DNA of 5,988 nt from MGBC120314 sp051877855 (GCA_051877855.1 JBJEJH010000050.1:1-5988), one strand, 5' to 3'. Positions 1 through 4,860 are shown, counted from the first letter of the stretch. The notes: generated from the letters alone by a model not told the origin. Made by a program: numbers and translations.

Positions 1-32
1 TTTGTCACTTTTTTTGTAACTTTCTGAGCCAT
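1..32 (-). CDS. rpsK: 30S ribosomal protein S11, N-terminal fragment
   Basis: Only the first ten codons plus two bases lie in the window. They read MAQKVTKKVT, a basic N-terminus typical of bacterial S11, starting at an ATG whose complement is at 30-32. A GGGAGG Shine-Dalgarno (complement 45-50) sits 12 nt upstream, which supports this start. S11 belongs to the 30S platform near the mRNA exit site and the 3' end of 16S rRNA. Its place directly after rpsM is the standard start of the alpha operon (rpsM-rpsK-rpsD-rpoA-rplQ). The call rests on the short N-terminus plus context; the rest of the gene lies outside the window. Confidence 0.9.
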   Translation of the reverse strand, partial: MAQKVTKKVT

Positions 33-57
33 TTTCTAAACTAACCTCCCTTATGGA

Positions 58-73
58 TCCCGCCTGCACGGGA
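58..73 (-). other. Small GC hairpin between rpsM and rpsK
   Basis: On the mRNA strand UCCCG pairs with CGGGA around a six-base loop (UGCAGG). It lies in the 54-nt rpsM-rpsK spacer, about 8 nt upstream of the rpsK Shine-Dalgarno. No U-tract follows, so it is not an intrinsic terminator. It could tune rpsK translation or mRNA stability, or be incidental. Confidence 0.4.
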
Positions 74-86
74 CACAATCTATCTA

Positions 87-458
87 TTATTTCTTCTTAT
101 TTGCTACTGTCTTCTTAGGACCCTTACGAGTTCTTGCATTCGTCTTAGTCTTCTGTCCACGAACAGGGAGACCCTTTCTATGACGGATACCTCTCATACA
201 TCCGATTTCCTGTAATCTCTTGATATTAAGAGCTACTTCTCTTCTAAGATCACCTTCTACAAGGATGTCATGAGCTTCCATAGCCTTCTGAATCTTAATA
301 ACATCATCGTCTGTTAAATCCTTTACACGAGTATCAGGGTTTACACCTGCTTCTGCAAGAAGACGATTAGATGTAACTCTACCTATACCATAAATATAAG
401 TAAGACCAATTTCAATACGTTTTTCTCTTGGTAAGTCAACACCAGCGATACGTGCCAT
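87..458 (-). CDS. rpsM: 30S ribosomal protein S13
   Basis: This encodes a 123-residue protein of normal length for S13, a component of the 30S head that contacts the P-site tRNA and the inter-subunit bridge. It begins MARIAGVDLPREKR, the family N-terminus that leads into the helix-two-turn-helix region. The signature RGIRHRKGLPVRGQ lies at about residues 89-102, followed by the basic tail (KTNARTRKGPKK...) that reaches toward tRNA. The ATG at 458 is chosen because it matches the S13 N-terminus and has a TGGAGGT Shine-Dalgarno 9 nt upstream. The frame stays open back to 545, but that extension has no well-spaced ribosome binding site and runs through a stable stem. It is the first gene of the alpha operon and appears to have its own promoter and structured leader. 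Confidence 0.98.
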   Translation of the reverse strand: MARIAGVDLPREKRIEIGLTYIYGIGRVTSNRLLAEAGVNPDTRVKDLTDDDVIKIQKAMEAHDILVEGDLRREVALNIKRLQEIGCMRGIRHRKGLPVRGQKTKTNARTRKGPKKTVANKKK

Positions 459-467
459 GCGTATTAC

Positions 468-474
468 ACCTCCA
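468..474 (-). promoter_or_regulatory. Ribosome binding site of rpsM
   Basis: TGGAGGT on the minus strand ends 9 nt before the ATG at 458. It decides the rpsM start against the longer open frame that begins at 545. It lies 15 nt downstream of the foot of the leader stem (490-553), so folding of that stem could influence its access. Confidence 0.85.
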
Positions 475-489
475 TTAGTTATTCTTCCG

Positions 490-553
490 TAAGGAACACA
501 TATCGTAGCCCGTCCCTTTGGACGTCTGAAATGTTGTACGTACACATTCCTTA
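490..553 (-). promoter_or_regulatory. Structured 5' leader of rpsM, candidate r-protein autoregulatory element
   Basis: In the mRNA, bases 553-537 pair with 490-507 to form a 17-bp stem broken only by one bulged A (503). It includes four consecutive wobble pairs (546-543 with 497-500). Inside is an asymmetric internal loop, 12 nt on the 5' side and 3 nt on the 3' side, capped by a CGUCC-AAAG-GGACG hairpin (524-511). The wobbles would be A-C mismatches on the other strand, so the fold fits the rpsM transcript only. No U-tract follows, so any control is more likely translational than by termination. Alpha-operon control by S4 binding upstream of rpsM is established in E. coli, but with a different pseudoknot. 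A link to S4 or another alpha-operon protein here is inference. Confidence 0.6.
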
Positions 554-617
554 ACTCTTGTTTCTAGATAAAATGTTTCATTAATGATAATACCTGATTT
601 ATCATAATGATTTATTA

Positions 618-626
618 ATTATAGCA
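618..626 (-). promoter_or_regulatory. Extended -10 promoter for rpsM/alpha operon
   Basis: The minus strand reads TGCTATAAT, a perfect TATAAT (618-623) preceded by the TGN extended -10 motif. No TTGACA-like -35 is visible 16-18 bp upstream, but extended -10 promoters can work with a poor -35. Transcription would start near 611, giving a leader of about 150 nt that contains the 490-553 fold. Its position downstream of the rpmJ terminator fits a new transcription unit. Confidence 0.6.
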
Positions 627-677
627 ATAATACACTCAGCCTAGTGTTTCATTGCTGCAGCCGCATTACAAAATTCT

Positions 678-698
678 CTTTGGAAAATTTTTCCAAAG
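678..698 (-). repeat. Perfect AT-rich inverted repeat between rpmJ and rpsM
   Basis: CTTTGGAAAA and TTTTCCAAAG form a perfect 10-bp inverted repeat around one central base. It lies just downstream of the rpmJ terminator. On the mRNA strand AGAAUUUUG follows, a weak U-run displaced from the stem, so it may be a backup terminator or an mRNA 3'-end structure. Because it is symmetric it could also be a protein-binding site. Its right edge overlaps a segment that could pair with the 3' arm of the rpmJ terminator. Confidence 0.5.
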
Positions 699-706
699 AA
701 AGACGC

Positions 707-738
707 AAAAACAAGAGAAGTCCTATCCTACTTCCCTT
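707..738 (-). terminator. Intrinsic terminator of rpmJ
   Basis: In the transcript AAGGGAAGU (738-730) pairs with ACUUCUCUU (721-713) as a 9-bp stem with one G-U pair around an eight-base loop (AGGAUAGG). A G and then UUUUU (711-707) follow. The stem starts 8 nt after the rpmJ stop codon. It is a modest but standard Rho-independent terminator that separates rpmJ from rpsM. Confidence 0.7.
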
Positions 739-746
739 TTTGGTAA

Positions 747-860
747 TTAACCCTGTCTTTGCTTATGCTTCGGATTCTCACAGATAATTCTGATGGATCC
801 CTTTCTCTTAATGACTTTACATTTTTCGCAGATAGGCTTTACAGATGATCTAACCTTCAC
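747..860 (-). CDS. rpmJ: 50S ribosomal protein L36, zinc-ribbon form
   Basis: This is a 37-residue protein, the usual length for L36, the smallest 50S protein, which sits on 23S rRNA near the base of the stalk. It reads MKVRSSVKPICEKCKVIKRK at the N-terminus and ends KHKQRQG. The zinc ligands Cys11, Cys14, Cys27 and His32 are all present, so it is the zinc-binding (C+) form. The start is GTG (complement 858-860): there is no in-frame ATG upstream that would fit, and AAAGGAG lies 8 nt before it. This is the only non-ATG start in the window. The gene lies between infA and rpsM as in most Bacillota, but here it has its own promoter and a terminator on each side, so it looks mainly monocistronic. 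Confidence 0.97.
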   Translation of the reverse strand: MKVRSSVKPICEKCKVIKRKGSIRIICENPKHKQRQG

Positions 861-868
861 AGCTATTT

Positions 869-875
869 CTCCTTT
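869..875 (-). promoter_or_regulatory. Ribosome binding site fixing the GTG start of rpmJ
   Basis: AAAGGAG on the minus strand lies 8 nt upstream of the GTG at 860, the optimal distance. No in-frame ATG is near, so this site is the main support for the GTG start. Confidence 0.85.
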
Positions 876-895
876 CCCAAAAAAGTACGCTTATC

Positions 896-924
896 ATTAT
901 ATCAGACGATTTTTAAAATAGCAA
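896..924 (-). promoter_or_regulatory. Sigma-A-type promoter of rpmJ
   Basis: TTGCTA (924-919) is separated by exactly 17 bp from TATAAT (901-896), and TGA directly precedes the -10, giving an extended -10. Transcription would begin near 889 and leave a leader of about 29 nt containing the rpmJ ribosome binding site. The promoter starts 12 nt beyond the infA terminator, so rpmJ expression can be set independently of infA. Confidence 0.75.
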
Positions 925-936
925 GCACTACTTTTG

Positions 937-976
937 AAAAAATTTATTTAAAATCAAAAAAATTTTGACCTTAAAT
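937..976 (-). terminator. AT-rich intrinsic terminator of infA
   Basis: One base after the infA stop, AUUUAAGGUCAAAA (976-963) pairs with UUUUGAUUUUAAAU (959-946) in a 14-bp stem with two adjacent G-U pairs and a UUU loop. AAA and then UUUUUU (942-937) follow. The stem is weak in GC and the AAA moves the U-tract 3 nt from the stem, so termination may be partial. The G-U pairs favour function on this strand. Confidence 0.6.
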
Positions 977-977
977 C

Positions 978-1196
978 TTACTTATCTCTCCAGATGATTC
1001 TTCCCTTGGATAAATCATATGGTGAAAGTTCAATGGTTACCTTATCACCCGGCAAGATGCGAATGTAGTTCATTCTTAACTTACCACTGATATGTGCAAG
1101 TACCTTATGCCCATTTTCAAGTTCTACCTGAAACATTGCATTTGGTAACTTTTCAATTACGGTTCCTTCAATTTCAATAACATCTGACTTTGACAT
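978..1196 (-). CDS. infA: Translation initiation factor IF-1
   Basis: This 72-residue protein has the standard IF-1 length and sequence. It is a single S1-type OB fold, with the conserved stretch IEGTVIEKLPNAMFQVELENG at about residues 9-29, AHISGKLRMNYIRILPGDKV at 34-53 and a basic C-terminus ending GRIIWRDK. IF-1 occupies the 30S A site during initiation and assists IF-2 and IF-3. The ATG at 1196 has AGGAGGTA 4-11 nt upstream, and the second residue onward (SKSDVIE) fits the family start. The gene lies 13 nt downstream of the KOW gene and is probably cotranscribed with adk, map and that gene. A terminator follows at once, so it ends the transcription unit. Confidence 0.98.
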   Translation of the reverse strand: MSKSDVIEIEGTVIEKLPNAMFQVELENGHKVLAHISGKLRMNYIRILPGDKVTIELSPYDLSKGRIIWRDK

Positions 1197-1209
1197 TGTT
1201 TACCTCCTC

Positions 1210-1473
1210 TTAATTGGCTGCCTTATATTCTTTTATGGCTTTTTTTATGTCTTCATTTTTCAATAAATTGCAACTGATCTTTTTAATTATTTCCTGGTCT
1301 ATATAATTGATTCCCTGAATATGCTTTTTTCTTTTCTTCTTAGGATGCTCCATTGGCTTGAGTCTTCCGTCAACGAGATATACATATTCATTATCACAAT
1401 TTATTATTACATAAATCTGATCACAATCATGACCGGCTTTCGATTTTGCAAATGTTCCTATCTTAATTTCCAT
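1210..1473 (-). CDS. KOW-domain RNA-binding protein (L14e-like, function unknown)
   Basis: This is a small basic protein of 87 residues. Its N-terminal half is a KOW/SH3-like fold: IGTFAKSKAGHDCDQIYVII at about 5-24, then YVYLVDGRLKPMEHPKKK at 30-47. This resembles the bacterial proteins annotated as L14E/L6E/L27E-like. A basic patch PKKKRKKH (44-51) could contact RNA. The C-terminal 30 residues are charged and probably helical. Such genes are common between map and infA in Clostridia; their role is not established to my knowledge, though the location suggests ribosome or initiation work. The turn usually reads SKAGRDK in relatives as I recall them, and here it is SKAGHDC. The ATG at 1473 has GGGGAGGA upstream. 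The 84-nt spacer before it (1474-1557) shows only a weak AT hairpin and no convincing promoter. Confidence 0.85.
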   Translation of the reverse strand: MEIKIGTFAKSKAGHDCDQIYVIINCDNEYVYLVDGRLKPMEHPKKKRKKHIQGINYIDQEIIKKISCNLLKNEDIKKAIKEYKAAN

Positions 1474-1557
1474 GAGTTCCTCCCCGATTCATACCATTGT
1501 CTATCGCATCTTCAATAATCTAATATGAGTTTCTTCTATATTAATCTATTTCTGATC

Positions 1558-2313
1558 CTATAATCTCAAAGATAAAATCTCAGGTTCACCCTCCGTGATC
1601 AGCACGGTATTCTCATAATGTGCTGCCAGGGAACCATCTGCTGTCACAACCGTCCATCCATCATCAAGCCACTTCACTTTATATTGGCCTGCACTAATCA
1701 TCGGTTCTATGGCCAAAGTCATTCCTGCCTTAAGCCTTATACCCCTGCTTTCCTGTCGGAAGTTCGGTATCTGTGGATCTTCATGCAATGCACTTCCCAC
1801 ACCATGTCCCACCAGTTCTCGGACAACTCCATATCCAAAGCTCTCTGCGTAATCGCCGATTGCTGCCGATATCTCATGAAGTCTGCATCCCTCTCTGGCG
1901 AACCGGATTCCTTCGTAGAAACACTGCTTTGTTACATCCATTAATTTCCGGGCATCATCACTGATTACACCCACACCATAAGTTCTTGCCGCATCGGAAT
2001 GATACCCTTTGTAGATTACCCCGGCGTCCAGACTCACAATATCCCCTTCTCTTAATATATTTTTCTTATTAGGTATTCCGTGAACCACTTCTTCATTTAC
2101 TGATACACAAATGGATGCGGGATAACCCTGATAATTAAGAAAAGATGGTGTGCAACCACATTTTTCAATAAATTCTCTTCCGCGTCGATCGATTTCCCAT
2201 GTGGATACGCCCGGTTGAATGATTTCTTCCAGTCTCTCATGCAGTTCGGCAAGGATTTTCCCCGCTTCACGCATAAGTTCAATTTCTCTGGGAGACTTAA
2301 TTGACACTGCCAT
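1558..2313 (-). CDS. map: Methionine aminopeptidase, type I
   Basis: A 251-residue cytosolic metalloenzyme that removes the initiator methionine from nascent proteins whose second residue is small. It has the pita-bread fold and all five metal ligands: Asp96 (VSLDAG), Asp107 (HSDAARTY), His170 (GHGVG), Glu203 (AIEPM) and Glu234 (HYENTVL). The substrate-site histidines His79 (VVHGIP) and His177 (ALHEDPQIPN) are also present. There is no N-terminal SH3 or zinc-finger extension and no type II insert, so it is the short bacterial type Ia form. The ATG at 2313 lies 5 nt after the adk stop; GGAG for its ribosome binding site is inside the last adk codons, so translation is likely coupled. It ends with TAG. 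Confidence 0.97.
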   Translation of the reverse strand: MAVSIKSPREIELMREAGKILAELHERLEEIIQPGVSTWEIDRRGREFIEKCGCTPSFLNYQGYPASICVSVNEEVVHGIPNKKNILREGDIVSLDAGVIYKGYHSDAARTYGVGVISDDARKLMDVTKQCFYEGIRFAREGCRLHEISAAIGDYAESFGYGVVRELVGHGVGSALHEDPQIPNFRQESRGIRLKAGMTLAIEPMISAGQYKVKWLDDGWTVVTADGSLAAHYENTVLITEGEPEILSLRL

Positions 2314-2318
2314 AGAAA

Positions 2319-2963
2319 TTATTCTCCAAGGATATCAACGATGGCATTGAATACGTCCTTCATATCAACGGTTCCATCGACTTCCTTCAACACACCCTTG
2401 CCCTCATAGTAATTAATCAGAGGCTGGGTCTGTTCATGATAAACGGAGAGTCTCTTCTGTACAGTCTCCGGCTTATCATCATCTCTAAGAATTAATTCCT
2501 TACCACAACGGTCACAAACTCCTTCCGTCTTGGTTGGATTATATACAATATGATATGTTGCGCCACATCCTACGCAGGCTCTGCGTCCTGACATACGAGT
2601 AACGATATTTTCATCCGGAACTTCTACATTAATCGCATAGTCAACCTTCTCACCAATGGCATTTAAAGCCTTGTCCAAGCTTTCAGCCTGTGGAATAGTT
2701 CTTGGAAATCCATCCAATACATAACCATTTGCACAATCTGCTTCCTTAAAACGATCCATAATAAGATCTACTACTAATTCATCCGGAACAAGTAATCCCT
2801 GATCCATGTATGTCTTTGCTTTCTTTCCAAGTTCTGTTCCATTCTTGATATTTGCACGGAAGATATCTCCTGTCGAAATATGTGGAATTGTATACTTATC
2901 AGCAATCATTTTGGCCTGTGTACCCTTACCGGCACCAGGTGCACCTAACATAATAATCTTCAT
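2319..2963 (-). CDS. adk: Adenylate kinase, zinc-lid form
   Basis: A 214-residue enzyme that interconverts ATP + AMP and 2 ADP in the cytosol. The P-loop GAPGAGKGT is at residues 7-15, the AMP-site TGDIFR at 31-36, and DGFPRT at 84-89. The lid (about 124-162) carries four cysteines, C130-x2-C133 and C150-x2-C153, the structural zinc site usual in Gram-positive and other long-form adenylate kinases. Arg88, Arg123 and Arg171 are in the expected catalytic positions. The start is the ATG at 2963, giving MKIIMLGAPG. An in-frame ATG at 2987 would add eight residues (MGERKRIN) before the normal N-terminus, and the AAAGGAAG site at 2973-2980 fits only the shorter form. It is separated from secY by a terminator-like hairpin and overlaps map's ribosome binding site at its 3' end. 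Confidence 0.98.
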   Translation of the reverse strand: MKIIMLGAPGAGKGTQAKMIADKYTIPHISTGDIFRANIKNGTELGKKAKTYMDQGLLVPDELVVDLIMDRFKEADCANGYVLDGFPRTIPQAESLDKALNAIGEKVDYAINVEVPDENIVTRMSGRRACVGCGATYHIVYNPTKTEGVCDRCGKELILRDDDKPETVQKRLSVYHEQTQPLINYYEGKGVLKEVDGTVDMKDVFNAIVDILGE

Positions 2964-2972
2964 ATTGATTCG

Positions 2973-2980
2973 CTTCCTTT
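2973..2980 (-). promoter_or_regulatory. Ribosome binding site of adk
   Basis: AAAGGAAG lies 9 nt upstream of the ATG at 2963 and decides against the in-frame ATG at 2987. Directly upstream is UUGGGCGA (2987-2980), a copy of the 3' arm core of the secY-adk terminator. Confidence 0.75.
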
Positions 2981-3024
2981 CGCCCAATGTCGTGTTTATA
3001 AATTCCTAATTTGCAAATGTTCCT

Positions 3025-3030
3025 ATTATA
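3025..3030 (-). promoter_or_regulatory. Possible -10 box for an adk promoter
   Basis: A perfect TATAAT lies on the minus strand just beyond the terminator U-tract, about 60 nt upstream of the adk start. No -35-like hexamer is found at 15-19 bp spacing and there is no TGN extension. The call therefore rests on the -10 alone and on its position after a terminator. Confidence 0.35.
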
Positions 3031-3034
3031 CTAG

Positions 3035-3064
3035 AAAAACTCGCCCAACTTTCGCCGGGCAAGT
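3035..3064 (-). terminator. Intrinsic terminator or attenuator between secY and adk
   Basis: In the transcript ACUUGCCCGGC (3064-3054) pairs with GUUGGGCGAGU (3049-3039), 11 bp including three G-U pairs, closed by a GAAA tetraloop. The U-run (3039-3035) starts with the last base of the stem and continues with four more U before CUAG. The stem starts 13 nt after the secY stop. The U-tract is short, so readthrough into adk is possible. On the plus strand the wobbles would not pair, so the direction is that of secY. Confidence 0.75.
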
Positions 3065-3077
3065 CGTCTATTGTCTA

Positions 3078-4397
3078 TTAGTCATTTAAAAAGCCCTTGT
3101 AATTTCTTACAAGCATCTGTGACTCAATTGATTTAAGTGTTTCAAGGATTACACCAACAATAATGATGATCGATGTTCCACTGAAGGAAACGCTTGCCTT
3201 GAATACACCGGAGAAAAAGATTGGCACAACAGCTACAATGATAAGACCACATGCACCGATAAATACGATGTAGTTAAGTAACTTATTCAAATAGTCTGAG
3301 GTTGGCTTTCCCGGACGAATACCCGGAATGAAACCTCCGCTCTTCTTCATATTATTAGCAATCTCTAATGGATTGAATGTGATTGATGTATAGAAGTATG
3401 CAAAGAACACTACCAATACAATATACACAAGCAAGCCGATAGAATACTTAGGATACTGTGGGTTGCACCAATATGATGAACTTAAGTACCGAGCCCACTC
3501 TGCTCCGGTTTTAGAGAAGAACTGAGCAATAATAACAGGTGTTGACATCAGTGATGATGCGAAAATAACCGGAATTACACCGGCAGTGTTAACCTTTAAA
3601 GGAATCTTAGACTGCTGTCCGCCAGCCGCCTTTCTTCCAACCATCTTCTGTGAGTACTGCACCGGAATATTACGCACTGCATCCTGAAGGATACATACGA
3701 ATACTACCATTGCTAAGATTACTGCGATAATAATGATGGCTGCCAACACACCTCTTGCAACATCCTTTGAAAATACAAAGTTCTTGAACAATGTCACCAT
3801 ATCCTGTGGAATTCTGGAAACGATGTTGAATAAGAGTACAATTGAGATACCATTTCCAACACCCTTCTCTGTGATACGCTCACCGATCCACATAAGTAAT
3901 GCAGAACCTGCTGTCAATGTCACTACAATTGTAATGATTGAACATACAAATGAAAATGTGCTCATTGTAGCATATCCCTTGATCAGTCCCTGTCCACCGA
4001 AACCAACTGCCATTGCAGTACTTTCGATCAATGCAAGAACTACCGTAAGATAACGTGTTATTTCTGCAATCTTCTTTCTTCCGTCTTCGCCTTCCTTCTG
4101 CATTTCCTCTAACTTAGGAATTGCGATGGTCATCAGCTGCATAATAATGGAAGATGTAATGTATGGTGTAATGCTTAACGCAAACACGGACATCTCCAAG
4201 AATGAACCGCCGGTAAATGCATCTAAGAAACTAAATGCATCACCAGCGTTACTGAACAATGTACTAAAGTATGTGTTATCAACTCCCGGAATTGGAAGCA
4301 AGCTTCCAATTCTAATAACAACTAACATTAAGAAAGTATATAAAAGTTTACTTCTTATATCCTTGATTTTTAATGCGTTACGGAGTGTTTTAAACAT
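3078..4397 (-). CDS. secY: Protein translocase subunit SecY
   Basis: A 439-residue integral membrane protein, the pore of the SecYEG translocon that passes unfolded proteins across or into the cytoplasmic membrane. Ten hydrophobic segments can be read, beginning near residue 17. The plug region follows TM1 around 55-70 (FLDAFTGGSF), TM2 has ALSITPYITSSIIMQL (73-88), and MWIGERITEKGVGNGIS lies at 169-185. The cytosolic C5 loop NNMKKSGGFIPGIRPGKPT (348-366) includes Arg361, equivalent to the arginine needed for SecA and ribosome engagement. The start ATG shares its A with the rplO stop (TAATG), and GAGGTGAT lies upstream, so translation is probably coupled to L15. Length and motifs are normal. 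No accessory SecA2/SecY2 features are seen. Confidence 0.98.
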   Translation of the reverse strand: MFKTLRNALKIKDIRSKLLYTFLMLVVIRIGSLLPIPGVDNTYFSTLFSNAGDAFSFLDAFTGGSFLEMSVFALSITPYITSSIIMQLMTIAIPKLEEMQKEGEDGRKKIAEITRYLTVVLALIESTAMAVGFGGQGLIKGYATMSTFSFVCSIITIVVTLTAGSALLMWIGERITEKGVGNGISIVLLFNIVSRIPQDMVTLFKNFVFSKDVARGVLAAIIIIAVILAMVVFVCILQDAVRNIPVQYSQKMVGRKAAGGQQSKIPLKVNTAGVIPVIFASSLMSTPVIIAQFFSKTGAEWARYLSSSYWCNPQYPKYSIGLLVYIVLVVFFAYFYTSITFNPLEIANNMKKSGGFIPGIRPGKPTSDYLNKLLNYIVFIGACGLIIVAVVPIFFSGVFKASVSFSGTSIIIIVGVILETLKSIESQMLVRNYKGFLND

Positions 4398-4837
4398 TAG
4401 ATCACCTCACAAGTACCACCAACAGCTTCAATCTTTTCCTTAGCGCTAGCGCTGAAAGCGTTAACCTTAACGTTAAGCTTCTTTGTTAACTCGCCCTTAC
4501 CAAGGATCTTTACGCCATCTCTTGGGTTTGATACGATACCGGCTTCCATTAAAGCTTCTACAGTAACTTCTGCACCGTTCTCAAACTTTTCAAGAGCAGA
4601 AACATTGATGCCAATGATCTCCTTGTAGTTTACATTTGTGAATCCTCTTTTAGGAATTCTTCTATATAATGGCATCTGACCACCTTCGAAGCCTGGTCTT
4701 GGTGCTCCTGAACGAGCCTTCTGACCCTTATGACCCTTACCGGCTGTCTTACCATTTCCTGAACCGTGTCCACGGCCTCTTCTGAAATTATCGCTCTGTA
4801 CTGAACCAGCAGCAGGCTTTAAATTTGATAAGTCCAT
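4397..4837 (-). CDS. rplO: 50S ribosomal protein L15
   Basis: A 146-residue protein of standard length for L15, a 50S assembly protein that threads into 23S rRNA. The N-terminal third is the glycine- and arginine-rich extension (RRGRGHGSGNGKTAGKGHKG, about 19-38) followed by FEGGQMPLYRRIPKRGF (50-66). The C-terminal globular part carries the family signature from KILGKGELTKKL (110-121) to the IEAVGGTCEVI end. The ATG at 4837 is preceded by AAGGAGGA (4843-4850). The stop overlaps the secY start by one base, the classic rplO-secY junction. Confidence 0.98.
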   Translation of the reverse strand: MDLSNLKPAAGSVQSDNFRRGRGHGSGNGKTAGKGHKGQKARSGAPRPGFEGGQMPLYRRIPKRGFTNVNYKEIIGINVSALEKFENGAEVTVEALMEAGIVSNPRDGVKILGKGELTKKLNVKVNAFSASAKEKIEAVGGTCEVI

Positions 4838-4860
4838 TTTTATCCTCCTTATTCAAATTA

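Noticed and set aside
459..545. In-frame N-terminal extension of rpsM starting at the ATG at 545.
   Set aside because: The extra 29 residues do not resemble S13, the only AGG-like bases directly abut the ATG, and the stretch coincides with the leader stem. The ATG at 458 has a well-placed TGGAGGT and the family N-terminus.
587..593. Seven-base complementarity (AUAAUAC complement) between the rpsM leader and the bases just before the rpsM ATG (461-467), a possible pseudoknot.
   Set aside because: The match is AT-rich and short, in an AT-rich leader, so it is expected by chance. It would matter only if conserved.
574..653. Nine-base direct repeat TGTTTCATT at 574-582 and 645-653, plus short palindromes TCATTAATGA (578-587), TGTACGTACA (535-544) and GCTGCAGC (654-661).
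   Set aside because: Each is short and isolated. The TGTACGTACA palindrome is part of the leader stem area, and nothing links the others to a function.
1474..1557. Promoter or small ORF in the 84-nt spacer between map and the KOW gene.
   Set aside because: TTGAAG followed 16 bp later by TATGAA is a poor match, the only ATGs lead to stops within a few codons, and the sole hairpin is a 6-bp AT stem with an 11-nt loop.
1618..1964. Plus-strand open frames opposite map, and similar ones opposite secY, adk and rpsE.
   Set aside because: They lie antisense to strongly conserved genes, resemble no known protein and have no ribosome binding sites worth noting.
2964..2987. Upstream ATG at 2987 as the adk start.
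   Set aside because: It adds eight residues before the canonical MKIIMLGAPG N-terminus and would place the good AAAGGAAG site inside the coding region.
4442..4453. Twelve-base perfect palindrome AGCGCTAGCGCT.
   Set aside because: It lies inside rplO and encodes Ser-Ala-Ser-Ala in the conserved C-terminal signature; codon repetition explains it.
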